Source: Cepaea nemoralis (Eukaryota > Mollusca > Gastropoda > Stylommatophora > Helicidae). Taken from it: a DNA stretch of 64,000 nucleotides. Numbering within the stretch: the stretch's first letter is position 1; each line of letters opens with the position of its first letter. Location of the stretch: the NCBI GenBank assembly GCA_014155875.1, contig JACEFZ010002134.1, forward strand, positions 72,001 through 136,000, given 5' to 3'. Under the pieces are notes generated by a model, which searched no databases, had not been told where the DNA came from, and saw only the letters and a program-made list of their open reading frames with translations. Below, piece by piece: positions 11,263 to 21,801 of this stretch. The position numbers and the translations under genes were made by a program.

Positions 11263-13479
11263 TCATCCTCGTTGCACATCGAACCATTCAGTCCATAAGT
11301 GCTCGGATCCCCTCCTCAGCAAATCCCGCAGCGTGTAGCGGCTAACGACGCCAGTTCTGTGTTGGTTTATCAATCTTCTTTGGCTTCCTGCGTAGTGTTC
11401 TTGTTTGGCCACCCCTCTTTTAATTTGCTGCTCTCGCAGTCTGGCCATTGTTGTAGATTCACAGTCATCACTTGGTTCTCGCAAAAGTCTTACTTCTCGT
11501 AGAGCCTGGTCCATGGCGCGTCCGCCCTCCACAGTAGCCTCACCTGCGAGCTTGTCAGCCCGCTCATTTCCTTGTACTCCCGCATGCCCTGGCACGAAGA
11601 TGAAACTAATCTTTGCCAGCCGAGACCGCTCCAGAGGCAGCAACCATTCTCTTCGGATCGACCCCTCCTCTATCCTCTTGATCATGTTCATTGAGTCGCT
11701 AAGGAAACAAGCCCTAGTGAATGTCTGTGTCTCAGGCCATGTTATTGCTTTACTTACTGCCATGACTTCCATGGTCAGGCTACTTGTGGTTTCAGTGAAA
11801 GCACCAGAGTCCTCCTTCACAATTCTCCCTCCGGCCCGAGCTGTAAAGGCCCATGAGCTTCTCACATGTCGGACGACCGACCCATCTGTGTGGATGACCG
11901 CGTCACCGTCTAGCGAATTCTCGAAAATCAACGCTTGTACTTCAGCCTCCACAGCAGCCGGATTATCTTGTCTGCATTTCCTATCTAGTTGGATGCAAAC
12001 TGAAAAGGATGTGCAGAAGTCCGTTGGCACTTGCACCCACTCCTCGCCGGGTTCTAAGTCCTCAAGTGAACACACCTGTTGAAGAATGTCTTCGGCTTGA
12101 CCCATTCACGACCGTCCTCTTTTTAACCTGCTGCCCTTCACCTTCCTAATTTCACTATGCAGTGGATGTTGTGTGTTTGCGTTAATTCTGAGGTAGGCGC
12201 GTGCCCTGCAAACTTGTATTCTCTCTTCAATGGTTGGAAAATCAAGAAGGTAGCGCATCGCCCTGCATGCTGTATCTCTTGTACATCCAAGAATAATGCG
12301 CATAGCTTCATTCTGTATCCTTTCCAACCTTTCTATCTGCTTATGGCTGAGAGTCAGGATTGCCATTGCATACTCCAAAACAGACATGACCAGCCCCTCG
12401 TACAGAAGACATAGATGGCGCTGCTCACAGTTTGCTGCCGCCATCACCCGCATCGCAGCCAAACCCCGCTTGGCCTTTGTTATCACCTGGTCTATGTGCA
12501 CATTATAAGCAAGGCTTCGATCAAACCGTATCCCCAGGTAATTCATTGCCTGCGTTCTTTCCACCGTCTCTGAACACAGCATTACAGTTGGTGTTGGAGT
12601 GTTGACAATATGATTATTCAACGAGAACCAAGTCACTGTTGCCTTTGTTGGGTTGACCATTGCCTCAGCTTCATCACACCAAGTACTTATGCGATTGAGT
12701 TCGGTTTGTAGTTCCACAGCAACCTGCTCTCTCTCCTTACCCTGACGATACACTAAAACATCATCGGCATATGACAATGTCCTGCCAGGTCCAGTGATCT
12801 GCTCACTGGTGATTCTCACTGTGTAGGCGTTGAACAGTACCGGAGATAATGGTGATCCCTGTGGTAAGCCAGGATATATTGTTGTTGGTTCCGAAGTCCA
12901 ACTGCCATATCTAAAAACTACTTTCCGTTGGAAGAGGGCTGCAGCGATCCAACTAAGGAGGAATGGACTTACTTTTAGTTCAAGAAGCTGAAACATTAAA
13001 AAATCCAATGGTACTCTGATGTATGCGTCCTCAAGATCAATCGCTGCAGCAACGGTTTCAGTGCCTGAGTGGAAACCTTCATAGACATCATGGGCAAAGA
13101 CTGCTGCATTGGTCCAGGTTTCTCTTTTTGGACGGTACCCACCCAGGGTAGGTGGGAAAACACATTGCCTCTCTAGCTGGCTTGATATTTTCCTGGCAAT
13201 TACCTTCTCCAGCAGCTTGCCTATTGTATTCTGCATGGTTATAATTCGATATCCCTGATTTTTTGTGTGGTCTTTGTCAGGCTTCGGCAAGGGAATCAGA
13301 TAGCTGTGTAACCATTCCTCCTTGATGCTAGCACTCCCTATACTGTTGTTGTACATGTCTGCTAGTTTCTCTAGCTCATTGTCGGTACACCTATTGATTT
13401 CGTCGTATCTTATGCCATCAGGACCTGGAGCGCTGTTTTTTGATCGTCGAAGTACAGCCTTGATTTCTTTTACTGTCAC
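11263..13479 (-). pseudogene. I-1 reverse transcriptase plus RNase H
   Basis: The RT part (13479-12106) shows LIPLPKPDKD, motif A AAIDLEDAYIRV, motif B GLPQGSPLSPVLFNAY and motif C SYADDVLVY. RNase H (12105-11263) shows IHTDGSV, LTMEVMAV, LSDSMNM and FVPGHAGVQGNERADKLAG, supplying the D-E-D-D set. The two parts are in one frame, separated only by a UGA codon at 12106-12108. In the related I-5 copy the matching codon is UGG (KSW before MAQ), so the UGA looks like a nonsense mutation. RT and RNase H make and process the LINE cDNA. Confidence 0.85.
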
Positions 13480-13826
13480 TGTGTCTTCATCCGAAGTGTT
13501 CTGGGCCTTGCATCTGCCTGAGGCCAGATTTCGGCCAGATTTCGGCCTCCCATGTTTGTCTGGTTGCTCTGCTCAAGATAGCGTTCAAAGAGGGCTTTGC
13601 CCTTGTCCTCGTCAGTCCTCTGCCAGATGAGGTCAGCACCTTGGAATTCAGAAATGCTCTTATTCTTGACTACACCACTCATGATTTTATATAGTCGCCA
13701 GAACAATTTCAGTGACTTGTCTGTGCTTACTCTTTGACACACCTCTGCCCATTTTTCGCTTTTAACCACCTTGACCAGTTTTTTGAAATAGCTTACTTTT
13801 GTGTGCATCTCTCTTTCTAAGTGCAA
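13476..13826 (-). pseudogene. I-1 endonuclease-RT linker, frameshifted
   Basis: A 116-codon open stretch (FKKLVKVVKSEKWAEVC, LFWRLYKIMSG) between the endonuclease and RT parts, in a different frame from both. This fits the family's linker (IMSG..KNKSI). At least two frameshifts therefore separate endonuclease and RT. Confidence 0.65.
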
Positions 13827-13936
13827 GCAGGGACTAGGATGACCAGCTCTGTTCTTCTTGGCATTTTCTATTTCCTTACCACACTAGGCTTATCCACCCA
13901 ATCCTTCTCCATCTCGAAATTCCACTACGGTAGCTG

Positions 13937-14890
13937 CTACCAGCTTTTTTTCCTGCCCTGAAACTTCCTGCGCTTGTCACGTCTTATTTTACTCACCACA
14001 TCTTGCCCTGTACTGTCATACTGGAAAGTCTTTACCTTTAGCTTGTGCTGCCTGGTTCTGCCTTTCTCCACCAATATGCTGCAAGGGTGGTGGTCGCTGC
14101 CGTGGTGTCCTAGGACACCCCATCTACACACTGTAGTGAGTGAAGGTGAAACTAGCGCCAGATCAATAGCACTGTCCTCATCGCCTGGACAGCTTGCTGT
14201 CCTGGTGACACAGCCACTGTTGATACAAACAAGGTCGATGGTTTCAAGTGCAGTCTCGAGCTCCTCCCCCTGTGTATTGGAGGAAATGTTTCCCCATGAT
14301 CTACCTTTAGCGTTGAAGTCACCACAGAAAATAACATTTCTCTCGTGGCCTAATATGCCACTTAAGCACTGCCACTTCTGGGCGTCCATACTCGCATTGC
14401 CGGCATAAACATTAACCAACACGAATGGTATAGTGGAATGAACTCTCAACGCCTGTATTTGTATATCGTCACTGTCCCAACTGGACATGTCTAGCTCTGA
14501 CGCCACCATGCTGTCGCGAACGAGAATCGCCATTCTCAGATGTCGTCTGTTGTAGAAACATTTGAAGCCGGCAATTCGGAGTAGCTGATCGCCCAGTCTC
14601 GTCTCCTGGAGTGCTACAATGTCGTTCCTGTAAACTAGGGTTTTAAAAATAGAGCCCCGTTGTTTTACACTGGCACAGTTCCAATACAGAATACGGATAT
14701 TCCTGAGTCCTAGACGGTGACATTTGAGTCTAAAACGTCTCAAACCACCACGCTTACCTTGCTTCTTTCTGCCTGCGCGGATTCCACGCCGCCTCGTTAG
14801 GTTGACTTCTGACCGCTCGGAGAACACACGTTGTTCCGCCATGTTGAAAAAACGAAAACACAGAACACACACACGCTGCTGAAAATTCAC
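13937..14890 (-). pseudogene. I-1 AP endonuclease domain
   Basis: Minus strand, with a basic N-terminus (RRRGIRAGRKKQGKRGG). The endonuclease motifs are LYWNCASV, ALQETRLGD (catalytic Glu), FCGDFNAKG (Asp-Asn), SAIDLALVS and GHHGSDHHPCS (Ser-Asp-His). All key apurinic-endonuclease residues are visible, so the domain is largely intact. In this family it nicks target DNA for target-primed reverse transcription. The frame is lost at 13937 before the linker. MAEQRV at about 14842 may be a better start than the first ATG. Confidence 0.8.
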
Positions 14891-15114
14891 TCAAGGATGG
14901 CTTCGCTCGATGCACGAACTCCGTAGCACCCGCGCAGATCTTGAGTAGAAACTCCTGGTTTTACATCCTGGCACACCAATTACACGCAAGAGATGAATAA
15001 ATCCATCCCCTACGCGAAAAAGTTAACGAACACAAAACAACACGACCGTCCGTCGCCATCTTGAAACCGGAAATGATAAACAAAGGCTAAGTAGAGTGTT
15101 TCATTGAATTCGAT

Positions 15115-15901
15115 TGATTTTTCTATAAGTTGTCAAGAGAAAAAATGGCATCTATGCATCCTTTGTTTTTCCTACATCCAAGATGTGTTTCGCTTAGCTG
15201 GGGTTCTATAGTAGTTCGTAATCTTTTCTCAAGAATTTTGCAAAATATTTTCCCTTTATGACTCAACAGTGAAATGCCTCTGTAGTGTGTGCAGCCTCTT
15301 TTGCTGCCTTTGTTATTCAAAATTTGGATAATTATGGCGTTTCCCCAGTCTCGTGGTGTTTGTTGGTCTTCACAAACATGGTTGAATAGTCTATGTAGCC
15401 ATGCTGTTCCCACTGCTCTTGCTGCTTTAATGAGCTCATTTGGTATTTCATCTTGTCCTGGTGATTTGTTCAATGGGGCTAATCTGACGGCTTCTATAAT
15501 TTCTTCTTTCATTATGTCTGGTTCTAGTTCTTCAGTGGCATCTGTGTCGGTTTCTTGAATTCCTGTGACATCTGATGGGATGTTGAGAAGTTGTTCGAAG
15601 TACTGTTTCCATCTTGTTAGGATTTGTTTTTGTTCACTTATTGGTTCTCCATTTTCGCTGTTAATTATTTCAGTTGGGTCAAAGGGTTCTCCTCTGGTTC
15701 TCATCGCACTTATCGTTTTGTAGAGGTTTCTAGTTGCCTCCTTGTAGTTTTTATTTATGGTTTCTCCATACTTCTCCCAGTCTTTTTATTTTTCTCTCTT
15801 TACAATTCTATTCACTTGTCTTCTCGCTATTCTATATTCAATGTAATCACATTCCTGTTTGTTTTCCGACCACTTTTTTTGGGGGTCTTTTACAGCTTTC
15901 T
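15115..15901 (-). pseudogene. RTE H linker and N-terminal reverse transcriptase
   Basis: The open part is 15123-15704: ISEQKQILTRWKQYFEQLL, then LNKSPGQDEIPNELIKAA, WGNAIIIQILNNKGSK, YRGISLLSHKGKIFCKILEK and a degraded LGCRKNKGCIDAIF (normally GFRKNRS-type). It is typical fingers and palm sequence of RTE LINEs. Upstream (15705-15901) continues the linker to the I-2 insertion site. Downstream the frame continues across I-1 at 11066. Confidence 0.75.
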
Positions 15902-15913
15902 TTACGTCTGCGT

Positions 15914-17223
15914 ATTAGCAAAAGCTAATGGTCGACGTTTGGTGCAGGAGAGCCTGGCATATGATACCACAACATCTAGCTTAAGAATGGAGGTGGAGGG
16001 GGTCAGTGCAGCTCTCCGCTGGATGGAGAATACGATACATACACACATCGTCATTTTAACTGACTCAGAAAACATGCTGAGTAGGGTGACGACAGGCAAG
16101 CTTCGTGCTTGCTTCACTTCGGAAGTCACGGGTGACAAGCATCGTCTGGATCTTTTCTCCGGGGCATGCTGGTGTGCTGGGGAATGAACAGGCGGAAAGA
16201 TTAGTTGGCTCTGCAAAACTTGGTGGAGTATTTATGCATGATAAGGCAGACGTCATTGCGACCTTGTGGAAGCACGTGTACACCTCGGAGGTGCAAATGG
16301 ATCACCATGGTCTGGTAAGAATGCGATAGCGAGGGGTGACTGTCATCAACCTGAATTTATACAAGCATGCGGTCCCTTCATTCACACCTCATAGTTTACA
16401 AACACATCGTCGTGTGAATGGAAAATCAAGATTCACGCTTTATTATCTATATTACAGAGCTCGTCATACGAGCACACACAATTAACAGTCAACACTCAAA
16501 TACACTCTCCTAAATGTTAGCTATGTATAACTATGCCCTCTCTAAACTACACAACTGGCGAGGGTAAACACAGAGGTCCTGTCACTCTGACTGTCCGTCC
16601 CGGTCTACCCGAATTCACAGGTCCAGTCCAGCTCCTCGTCCCTCGTTCTCGTGCCGTCAGTCGTACGGCGTGTTGGTTCACTTGCCACGTAGTTTAGTGG
16701 TCCAGTCCTCGTAGCCTACAGCTATACTAGAGTTCAGTCTGTTTACGGGTAATCCCCGTGCCTACTGTACTCTGTCCTATTTCGGGAATGAATCCTGATA
16801 TGTCCTCGTCATGTCCTAGCTATGACGCATGCGTGTCCTGTCTAGGTCTGGTTCTAACACTGATTTGGAGTTCTATCTCCTTCTACTGTCTCTTTCTATC
16901 TATACTCTTGCACAGGTCCTTATTATGTCCTGTCTTTGTCCTTTACTTTCCTCCGTCATTGTCCTACTTCTATCTGTCTCTATCCTACTTCTATCTATGC
17001 CTATCCTACTTCTATCTATGCCTATCAGCATCTTGACAGTGACGAGGGGATCTAGCCGACGATCGACGCTCAGAAGAAAGGCGAGACGGACATATAATCA
17101 GATTGCTACTGGTACTATTAGTGCTGGAACTCTTCGCTGGCTGCTGAGGATGGAGACAGAGCGCTTATGGGAATGCCCCGAATGCTGTGATGTTGGTTTC
17201 TAAATCAATCAATCAATCAATCA
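15914..17223 (+). mobile_element. I-superfamily LINE 'I-2', 5'-truncated, split by a solo LTR
   Basis: Only the RNase H end remains: LAKANGR, SLRMEVEGVSAALRW, ILTDSENML, then FSPGHAGVLGNEQAERLVGS, and beyond the LTR RTYNQIATGTIS and LWECPECCDV. A (AATC)n tail lies at 17203-17223. Twelve-bp duplications TTACGTCTGCGT flank it at 15902-15913 and 17224-17235. There is a frameshift near 16110 and a TAG at 16327-16329 where the I-5 copy has CAG. It belongs to the same subfamily as I-5 at 54981-57098. Confidence 0.85.
16341..17038 (-). mobile_element. Solo LTR, 698 bp
   Basis: It begins TGTCATCAACC and ends CATCTTGACA, giving the TG...CA ends and 5-bp inverted termini of an LTR. The 5-bp duplication GTGAC lies at 16336-16340 and 17039-17043, and its removal restores the RNase H text of I-2. 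No internal retroviral genes remain. An AATAAA on the minus strand near 16435, about 95 bp from that strand's 3' end, suggests minus orientation. The minus-strand 5' half is A/G-rich with AGATAGAAGTAGGATAGGC-type repeats. Confidence 0.8.
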
Positions 17224-17235
17224 TTACGTCTGCGT

Positions 17236-17600
17236 TCCACTCACTTGTTATTTTCTTTATCCGCGACTTGCGTTTTTTCGTGGTTCTACGAGTTATTTTT
17301 TTTCAGTATTTAAAATGTTTGATTTGAACATCTCCCATTCTTCTTCCACTGTCTTTCTTTCTATAGGTAATTTTACAAAGATATCAGTTCTTTCTCATAA
17401 TTTTCCCTCACTGCCTCGTCTTTGAGGTTTTTTAAATTAACCGATTCGCATGGCATGTATTTTTCTGGTCAGTGCTTTCTTCCACTGAAGGTTCATATTG
17501 TGGCAACTACTGCTTTGAAGTCTGTGTTTATACTAAATTTGGGCACTGTCCTTGCATCTAATATATTTCTCTTTCTGTTATTTCTTGTTATTTCTTGACC
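17236..17600 (-). pseudogene. RTE H endonuclease-RT linker
   Basis: Minus-strand text ITRNNRKRNILDART and KFSINTDFKAVVATI leads into a lysine- and glutamate-rich linker (NLKNLKDEAV, KKITSEWNAD), which continues beyond I-2 at 15901 (RIARRQVNRIVKREK). It is coding-like with several breaks. Confidence 0.55.
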
Positions 17601-18125
17601 ATGGCGGACAGTTAGAGCATTGCTTTGCTGATCCGGCAGCTTCTGCAGCTTGTCTTGTTCCAGATGTAGGGGTGTTACCTTTCCTCTGGAGTGAACTAGG
17701 CAGGCCGAGAGAGGGATCATGCTGCATGGGTAACACATGATCTCTATATTTTAGCCCAGGCTTTGTGCTATGGAGAGGCAATAACTCCATCCCTGGTCTT
17801 AACTGGTCTCGGAATCAAAGCGAGAGGCAACTGTTACGGGTTATAAGTCCTTGTCAGTTGGCGTAGACATGGGGCGCCACGCGTTGCCTCTGACGGTGGG
17901 AGACACCTATAGGTGTCACTGATCAGCTACCGCCCGCCTCAAGCTGGGCAGCCCCCAGCCAATTGGGTGCTGATCCGCCACAGCCTGCCTGCTTCAATGG
18001 GTGCTTGGGGCTAGGACAAAATCTGAATCGCAGGCTGTAAAACCAATGCACCAGGTACAAACAAAAATAAAAAGAGAAACCTCAAGCTACGGCTTGCAAC
18101 CTGGAACGTGAGAACCATGTGTCCA
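17600..18125 (+). mobile_element. 5' end of a plus-strand RTE-type element
   Basis: A G/C-rich leader (GGGCAGCCCCCAGCCAATTG, GGTGGGAGACACC) ends in RLATWNVRTMCPG, the start of an RTE endonuclease. The rest of the element is missing. It interrupts H between linker and endonuclease. I could not find convincing target duplications, so a rearrangement is possible. Confidence 0.5.
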
Positions 18126-18172
18126 GGATTTTCCACTGACTAAAAAGTTATTATGCCTTTTTAGAGCACAAA

Positions 18173-19208
18173 CTATCGTCTGTCAAGACGGCAAGGTGTC
18201 AATGAATGAATATTTCTTGTTAATATAAGATCAGTTTGGCTTTTAGTATCTAGACCGTTCCATTTATACCAGGTGTATATTTGTGAGTCTCTGTGTTTAT
18301 AGAATGTGTTTGTTATATAGAAGTCGTGTTGGCTGCATAGCTCTATCAGTCTACTTTCGTTATAATTTCTTTCATTATGTTGGTTTCCAAATTCTCCAAG
18401 ATGTTTTTCTATGCCCGCTCTGTTGCGTCCTAGTCTTACATTGAAGTCTCCCATAACTATGATACTGTCCTGCTTATCTATTTTATTAAGTACGTCAGGG
18501 ATGTCTTCATAGAATTCCTCGCTTTCTTGCTCATTATTGTTTGTATTACATGGTGCGTATATTTGTACATATGTTGTAATTGCGTGTTCTTTTATTCTCA
18601 CTGTTATGATTCTTTCTGATATATATTTTATTTCTAGTATTCCTCTTGCTAGCCGTGGTTCAATGACTATTCCCACACCGTGTCTTGCCCTTTCTTGCTG
18701 TTCCACTCCAGAGTAGACAAACGTGTAACTGTGGTGGTTCTTCTTGCATCCTTCCCCCTTTATTCTGGTGTCCGCTATTCTCATCAGTCCAATTTTCATC
18801 TCTTCCATTATTTCTATAAGTTCTTCTTCTTTACTATTAAAACCGCAGACGTTCATTGTGCCTATGTTTTTGAATCGAGGATCTATCTCGTATTCCATTA
18901 ACATTGCCGGGTCTATTTCCATTCGGGTCAGTCCGTTTATACCTCTTAGTTTTTTTTTTTTTTTCGAGCAGTCTAGGCCAGTCGCAGGTTTAGGACAAAA
19001 ATCTGACCATAGGGAGTCCATCTCATAGGCGAGCCATTGCCCCGTTAGTGCGGTTATGGTTTCCCTGTCTATACCGCGTGGAGGTGGGGTTGACTTGCGT
19101 AGTCTGCAGGTCATCAACAGGTTACTAATTTTCACTTTTCACCTCTCCTGGGAGAGGCTAGCCGATTCTAACCCTGCTGGCAGCAGGGCCAGGCGCAGTC
19201 CACACCTT
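18173..19208 (-). pseudogene. RTE H endonuclease domain and 5' leader
   Basis: A 320-codon minus-strand open frame (18173-19135): GTMNVCGFNSKEEELIEIM, IGLMRIADTRIKGEG (where Glu is expected, Ala-Asp is seen), HGVGIVIEPRL, VMGDFNVRLGRN and SQTDLILTRN. The final Ser-Asp-His motif is not found. A lysine run near 18950 comes from a poly-T tract. The leader (CTGCTGGCAGCAGGG) lies at 19136-19208. The domain is a decayed apurinic-type endonuclease. Confidence 0.7.
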
Positions 19209-19227
19209 GTAGACCACGAATAATTAT

Positions 19228-20832
19228 TTCCGTATCAAATTGACGCCACTTGTTACCAGTACTCTACAAGGTACTGTCTAAGTCTGATATCCTTTCCGTC
19301 TACTTCTATATCTTGAAGACATGCAATTAGTCGTTCATGTTGTACTCTATCAAAAGCTTTCTTGTTGTCTATAAAACAAACATATATATTTTTCAGAACT
19401 TATATATATTTTTACAATTAATATCCTCAAACAGATAATTGCTTCTCTGGTGCCGCAGTGTTTGCGGAACCCAAATTGTTCTTCGGCTATTTCCTCATCT
19501 ATTGTATTTTGAATTGTTTTTTGTACGGAGTATCTTAGTTATATGGCTCATTAAGCTAATAGGTTTTCAATCCTCACAAGCAACAGCTCTTGTCTTCTTG
19601 GGTAGTGTGATGAAAACGGATGTTTTCAAATCCCTGAGGCTGTACCCAGTATTATATACATCATTACATAATTCTGTGATAGTATCAATGCCAAAGCTGG
19701 ATAAAGATTTTGTCATCTCTGTTATCTTGTCAGGACCTGCAGCCTTTTCTTCTTTCATATTTTTAATAGCCTTTTCTACTTCACCCTTTAATATGTTTGG
19801 TCCTTGTTGAGTATTATACAATGTTGGTTTATTGACCTGCTGTCCCAGAATAAATCCTATGTGTATTCTGTAAAACGTTTTATTATAACGGTATTGCAAT
19901 TATAATTTCTCCATCTTTTTCTCTGATACAACCATTTCCTGTTATATTATTTTTCTTCTTTGTAAATCTTTTTTATATTTTCATGCAATTCTTTCGAGTA
20001 GTGTTTTTTTTTCCTTCTAGATCCTCTACTTATTTGCATTTTTTTCTGCAACCACTCTTCTTTGGCAACTCTGCACATGTGAAATATTTCTCAGTCTAAT
20101 AATATATATTCTGAATGTTCTTTTCTTTCTTTCTTTGAACCATTTTCTCAAGATTTCATCGGTTATCCATAATTGCCTTTTCTTATTTTCCTTCACTGGC
20201 AAGTTGGTATTTGCAAATCTGTTTGCTAGGTTTTACACATTCCCATTTTGTATTAATTTTCTCCTCAGCATTTTCATGTCCATTTTGTTCCATGTTTTCA
20301 ATGATTAGCCTATAATATTTTATTTTGTACTTCAACCAGGTATAGTTGACCTATGTCTGGTTGTTTCAATGCTGATATCTCTATTTGAGGTGTCTTCAAT
20401 GTCCTTATTCCTGTGTTTTTGAGTTTTATTTGTAATTTTAAGACTACAGGATTTTGGTCAGTTGATATCAGCACCAGGCTAAGTTTTGGCAGTTTTAACA
20501 TTGTTTTTAAATCTATTTCTAATCATAATGTAGTCAATTTGGTTTCTCATTTTATCCCCAGGGCTTTTAAACGTTTAGGGTTTTCTAGGATTATGTTAGA
20601 AAAATGTGTTAAAAATAATAAGATGGTTTTCGTCACAAAACTGTAACAGCCGGTCACATCTGTCGTTTCTGTTTTGCATACCGTGTTGCCCTACTATCTG
20701 CTTATATTTAGGTTTTTTTTTGTTTTTCAACCCTTGCGTTCATGTCTCCCATGACAATTAGGACTTCTGATGATTTTACACTTTTCAGTGTTTGTTGTAG
20801 GTCTTCATAATATTGTTCAAGCTGTTCATCAC
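19228..20832 (-). pseudogene. RTE E1 linker and reverse transcriptase, middle part
   Basis: Minus strand. Recognisable pieces are VEKAIKNMKEEKAAGPDKIT, LKTSVFITLPKKTRAVACED near 19600 and FIDNKKAFDRVQHERLIACL (RT motif A) near 19350. Upstream is the end of the endonuclease (20500-20700). The 34727-37130 copy shows the same order. Many frame breaks. Confidence 0.65.
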
Positions 20833-20837
20833 TATAA

Positions 20838-21796
20838 GGGAGATTATGAGGTGTGTGGGTGGGTGAGGTGTGTTTGAGTACGGGAGAAGTGTGTGGGAGG
20901 GGAGATGTGTGAGGATGGGGATGTGAATGGGTGGGTGGGGATGTGTGGGTTTGTGGGGGTTGTGTAGGTGGGTGCGGAGATGAGTGGGTTGGTGGGTGGA
21001 GGGATGTGTGTATGGATGGGGCGTGGGGTGGGTGAGGGATGTGTGGATGGAAGATGTGTGTTTGGGTTGGTGTATTTGGGTATTGGTGGGTAGTGGGATG
21101 TGTGGGTGTTGGTGGGTGTGGGATATGTGGGTGTTGGTAGGTGGGGGATGTGTGTGTGGGGGATGTGTGTGTAGTTGTTGGGGTGTGTGGGTGGATGTAA
21201 AATGTGTGGGTGGGCGGGGAAATGTGTGTGTGGGTGAGTGGTTGATGTGTGAGTGGGTGAGGGATATGTGTGCGTTGGTGCGGGATGTGTATGTGAGAGG
21301 GGTCTGTGTGTGTGGTTGGAGGGTGTTTGAGTGGGTGGAGCATGTGTGTGTGGGTGAGATTGAGTGGATTGGGGTATGTGTGAGTGGGTGGAAAGATGCG
21401 TGTGGGTGGGTGAGGGATGTGTTTGGGTGGGTGCGAGATGTCTGGGTTGGTGGCGGGATCTGTGAGTGGGAGGAGGGATGAGTGGGGGATGTGTGGTGAG
21501 TGGGGATGTGTGGTGCGTGGGGGATGTGTGGGTATGGGTGGGTGATGTGTGAGTAGGTGAGGGATGTGTGTGTGTGTGTTGGTGCGGGATGTGTGTGTGG
21601 GAGGGGGGATGCTTCACATAACATGAGAATATGCATTGTTTATGCTTACAACATTCATTTTACAATGTTTTTTTCCTATGTGAATGCATCGTGCACTGTT
21701 GATGAACGAAAGATGAGTGATTGGAAGGGCCGAATATAAGACGGGCCTACGCCCCCAAGTTGTTACCCTTTGAAAATAAAGATCAATTCAATTCAA
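20838..21796 (+). mobile_element. Retroposon Q: GGGTG-rich minisatellite with a unique 3' end
   Basis: About 780 bp of a degenerate purine-rich minisatellite (GGGATGTGTGTGGGTGGGTG-like units of roughly 20-30 bp) is followed by a unique 3' end (GGAAGGGCCGAATATAAGACGG, CCCTTTGAAAATAAAGATCA) and a short (ATTCA)n tail. It cuts the E1 endonuclease exactly, between CATCACTATAA and TCAGTTG, with a 5-bp repeat TATAA at 20833-20837 and 21797-21801. A second copy lies in opposite orientation at 52535-52965. Long open frames across it are repeat artefacts. Confidence 0.75.
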
Positions 21797-21801
21797 TATA
21801 A

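Larger units (their letters stand above)
11067..15073 (-). mobile_element. I-superfamily LINE 'I-1', apparently full length
   Basis: About 3.84 kb once the MITE is removed. The 5' end (TTTCCGGTTTCAAGATGGCG on the minus strand near 15070) is followed by endonuclease, reverse transcriptase and RNase H regions, then a (CTAA)n tail at 11067-11093. Target duplications TGATAGAC (11059-11066) and TGATAAAC (15074-15081) differ at one base. Removing the element rejoins the RT frame of H (LAF to VYQEKS). No ORF1 is present, so it is either a single-ORF lineage or has lost ORF1. Confidence 0.8.
10178..19208 (-). mobile_element. RTE-type LINE 'H' inserted in E1 and itself invaded
   Basis: H runs on the minus strand from 5' region and endonuclease (19208-18173), through linker (17600-17236 and 15901-15705) and RT (15704-15115, then 11066-10533), to a C-terminus and a (TGAGA)n tail at 10178-10200. 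The 19-bp flanks GTAGACGACGAATAATTAT (10159-10177) and GTAGACCACGAATAATTAT (19209-19227) differ at one base. It carries I-1, I-2 and possibly a plus-strand RTE 5' fragment (17600-18125). Without inserts it would be about 3.2-3.7 kb, normal for an RTE. Confidence 0.75.

Noticed and set aside
11405..12082. 225-codon plus-strand frame
   Set aside because: Antisense shadow of I-1 RNase H. No motif of its own.
17578..17790. Short minus and plus frames in the leader at 17600-18125
   Set aside because: They lie in the G/C-rich leader of an RTE fragment and show no family motif.
20785..21636. Proline/threonine-rich minus frames and a Gly/Val/Trp-rich plus frame of 165-283 codons
   Set aside because: Artefacts of the retroposon Q minisatellite.
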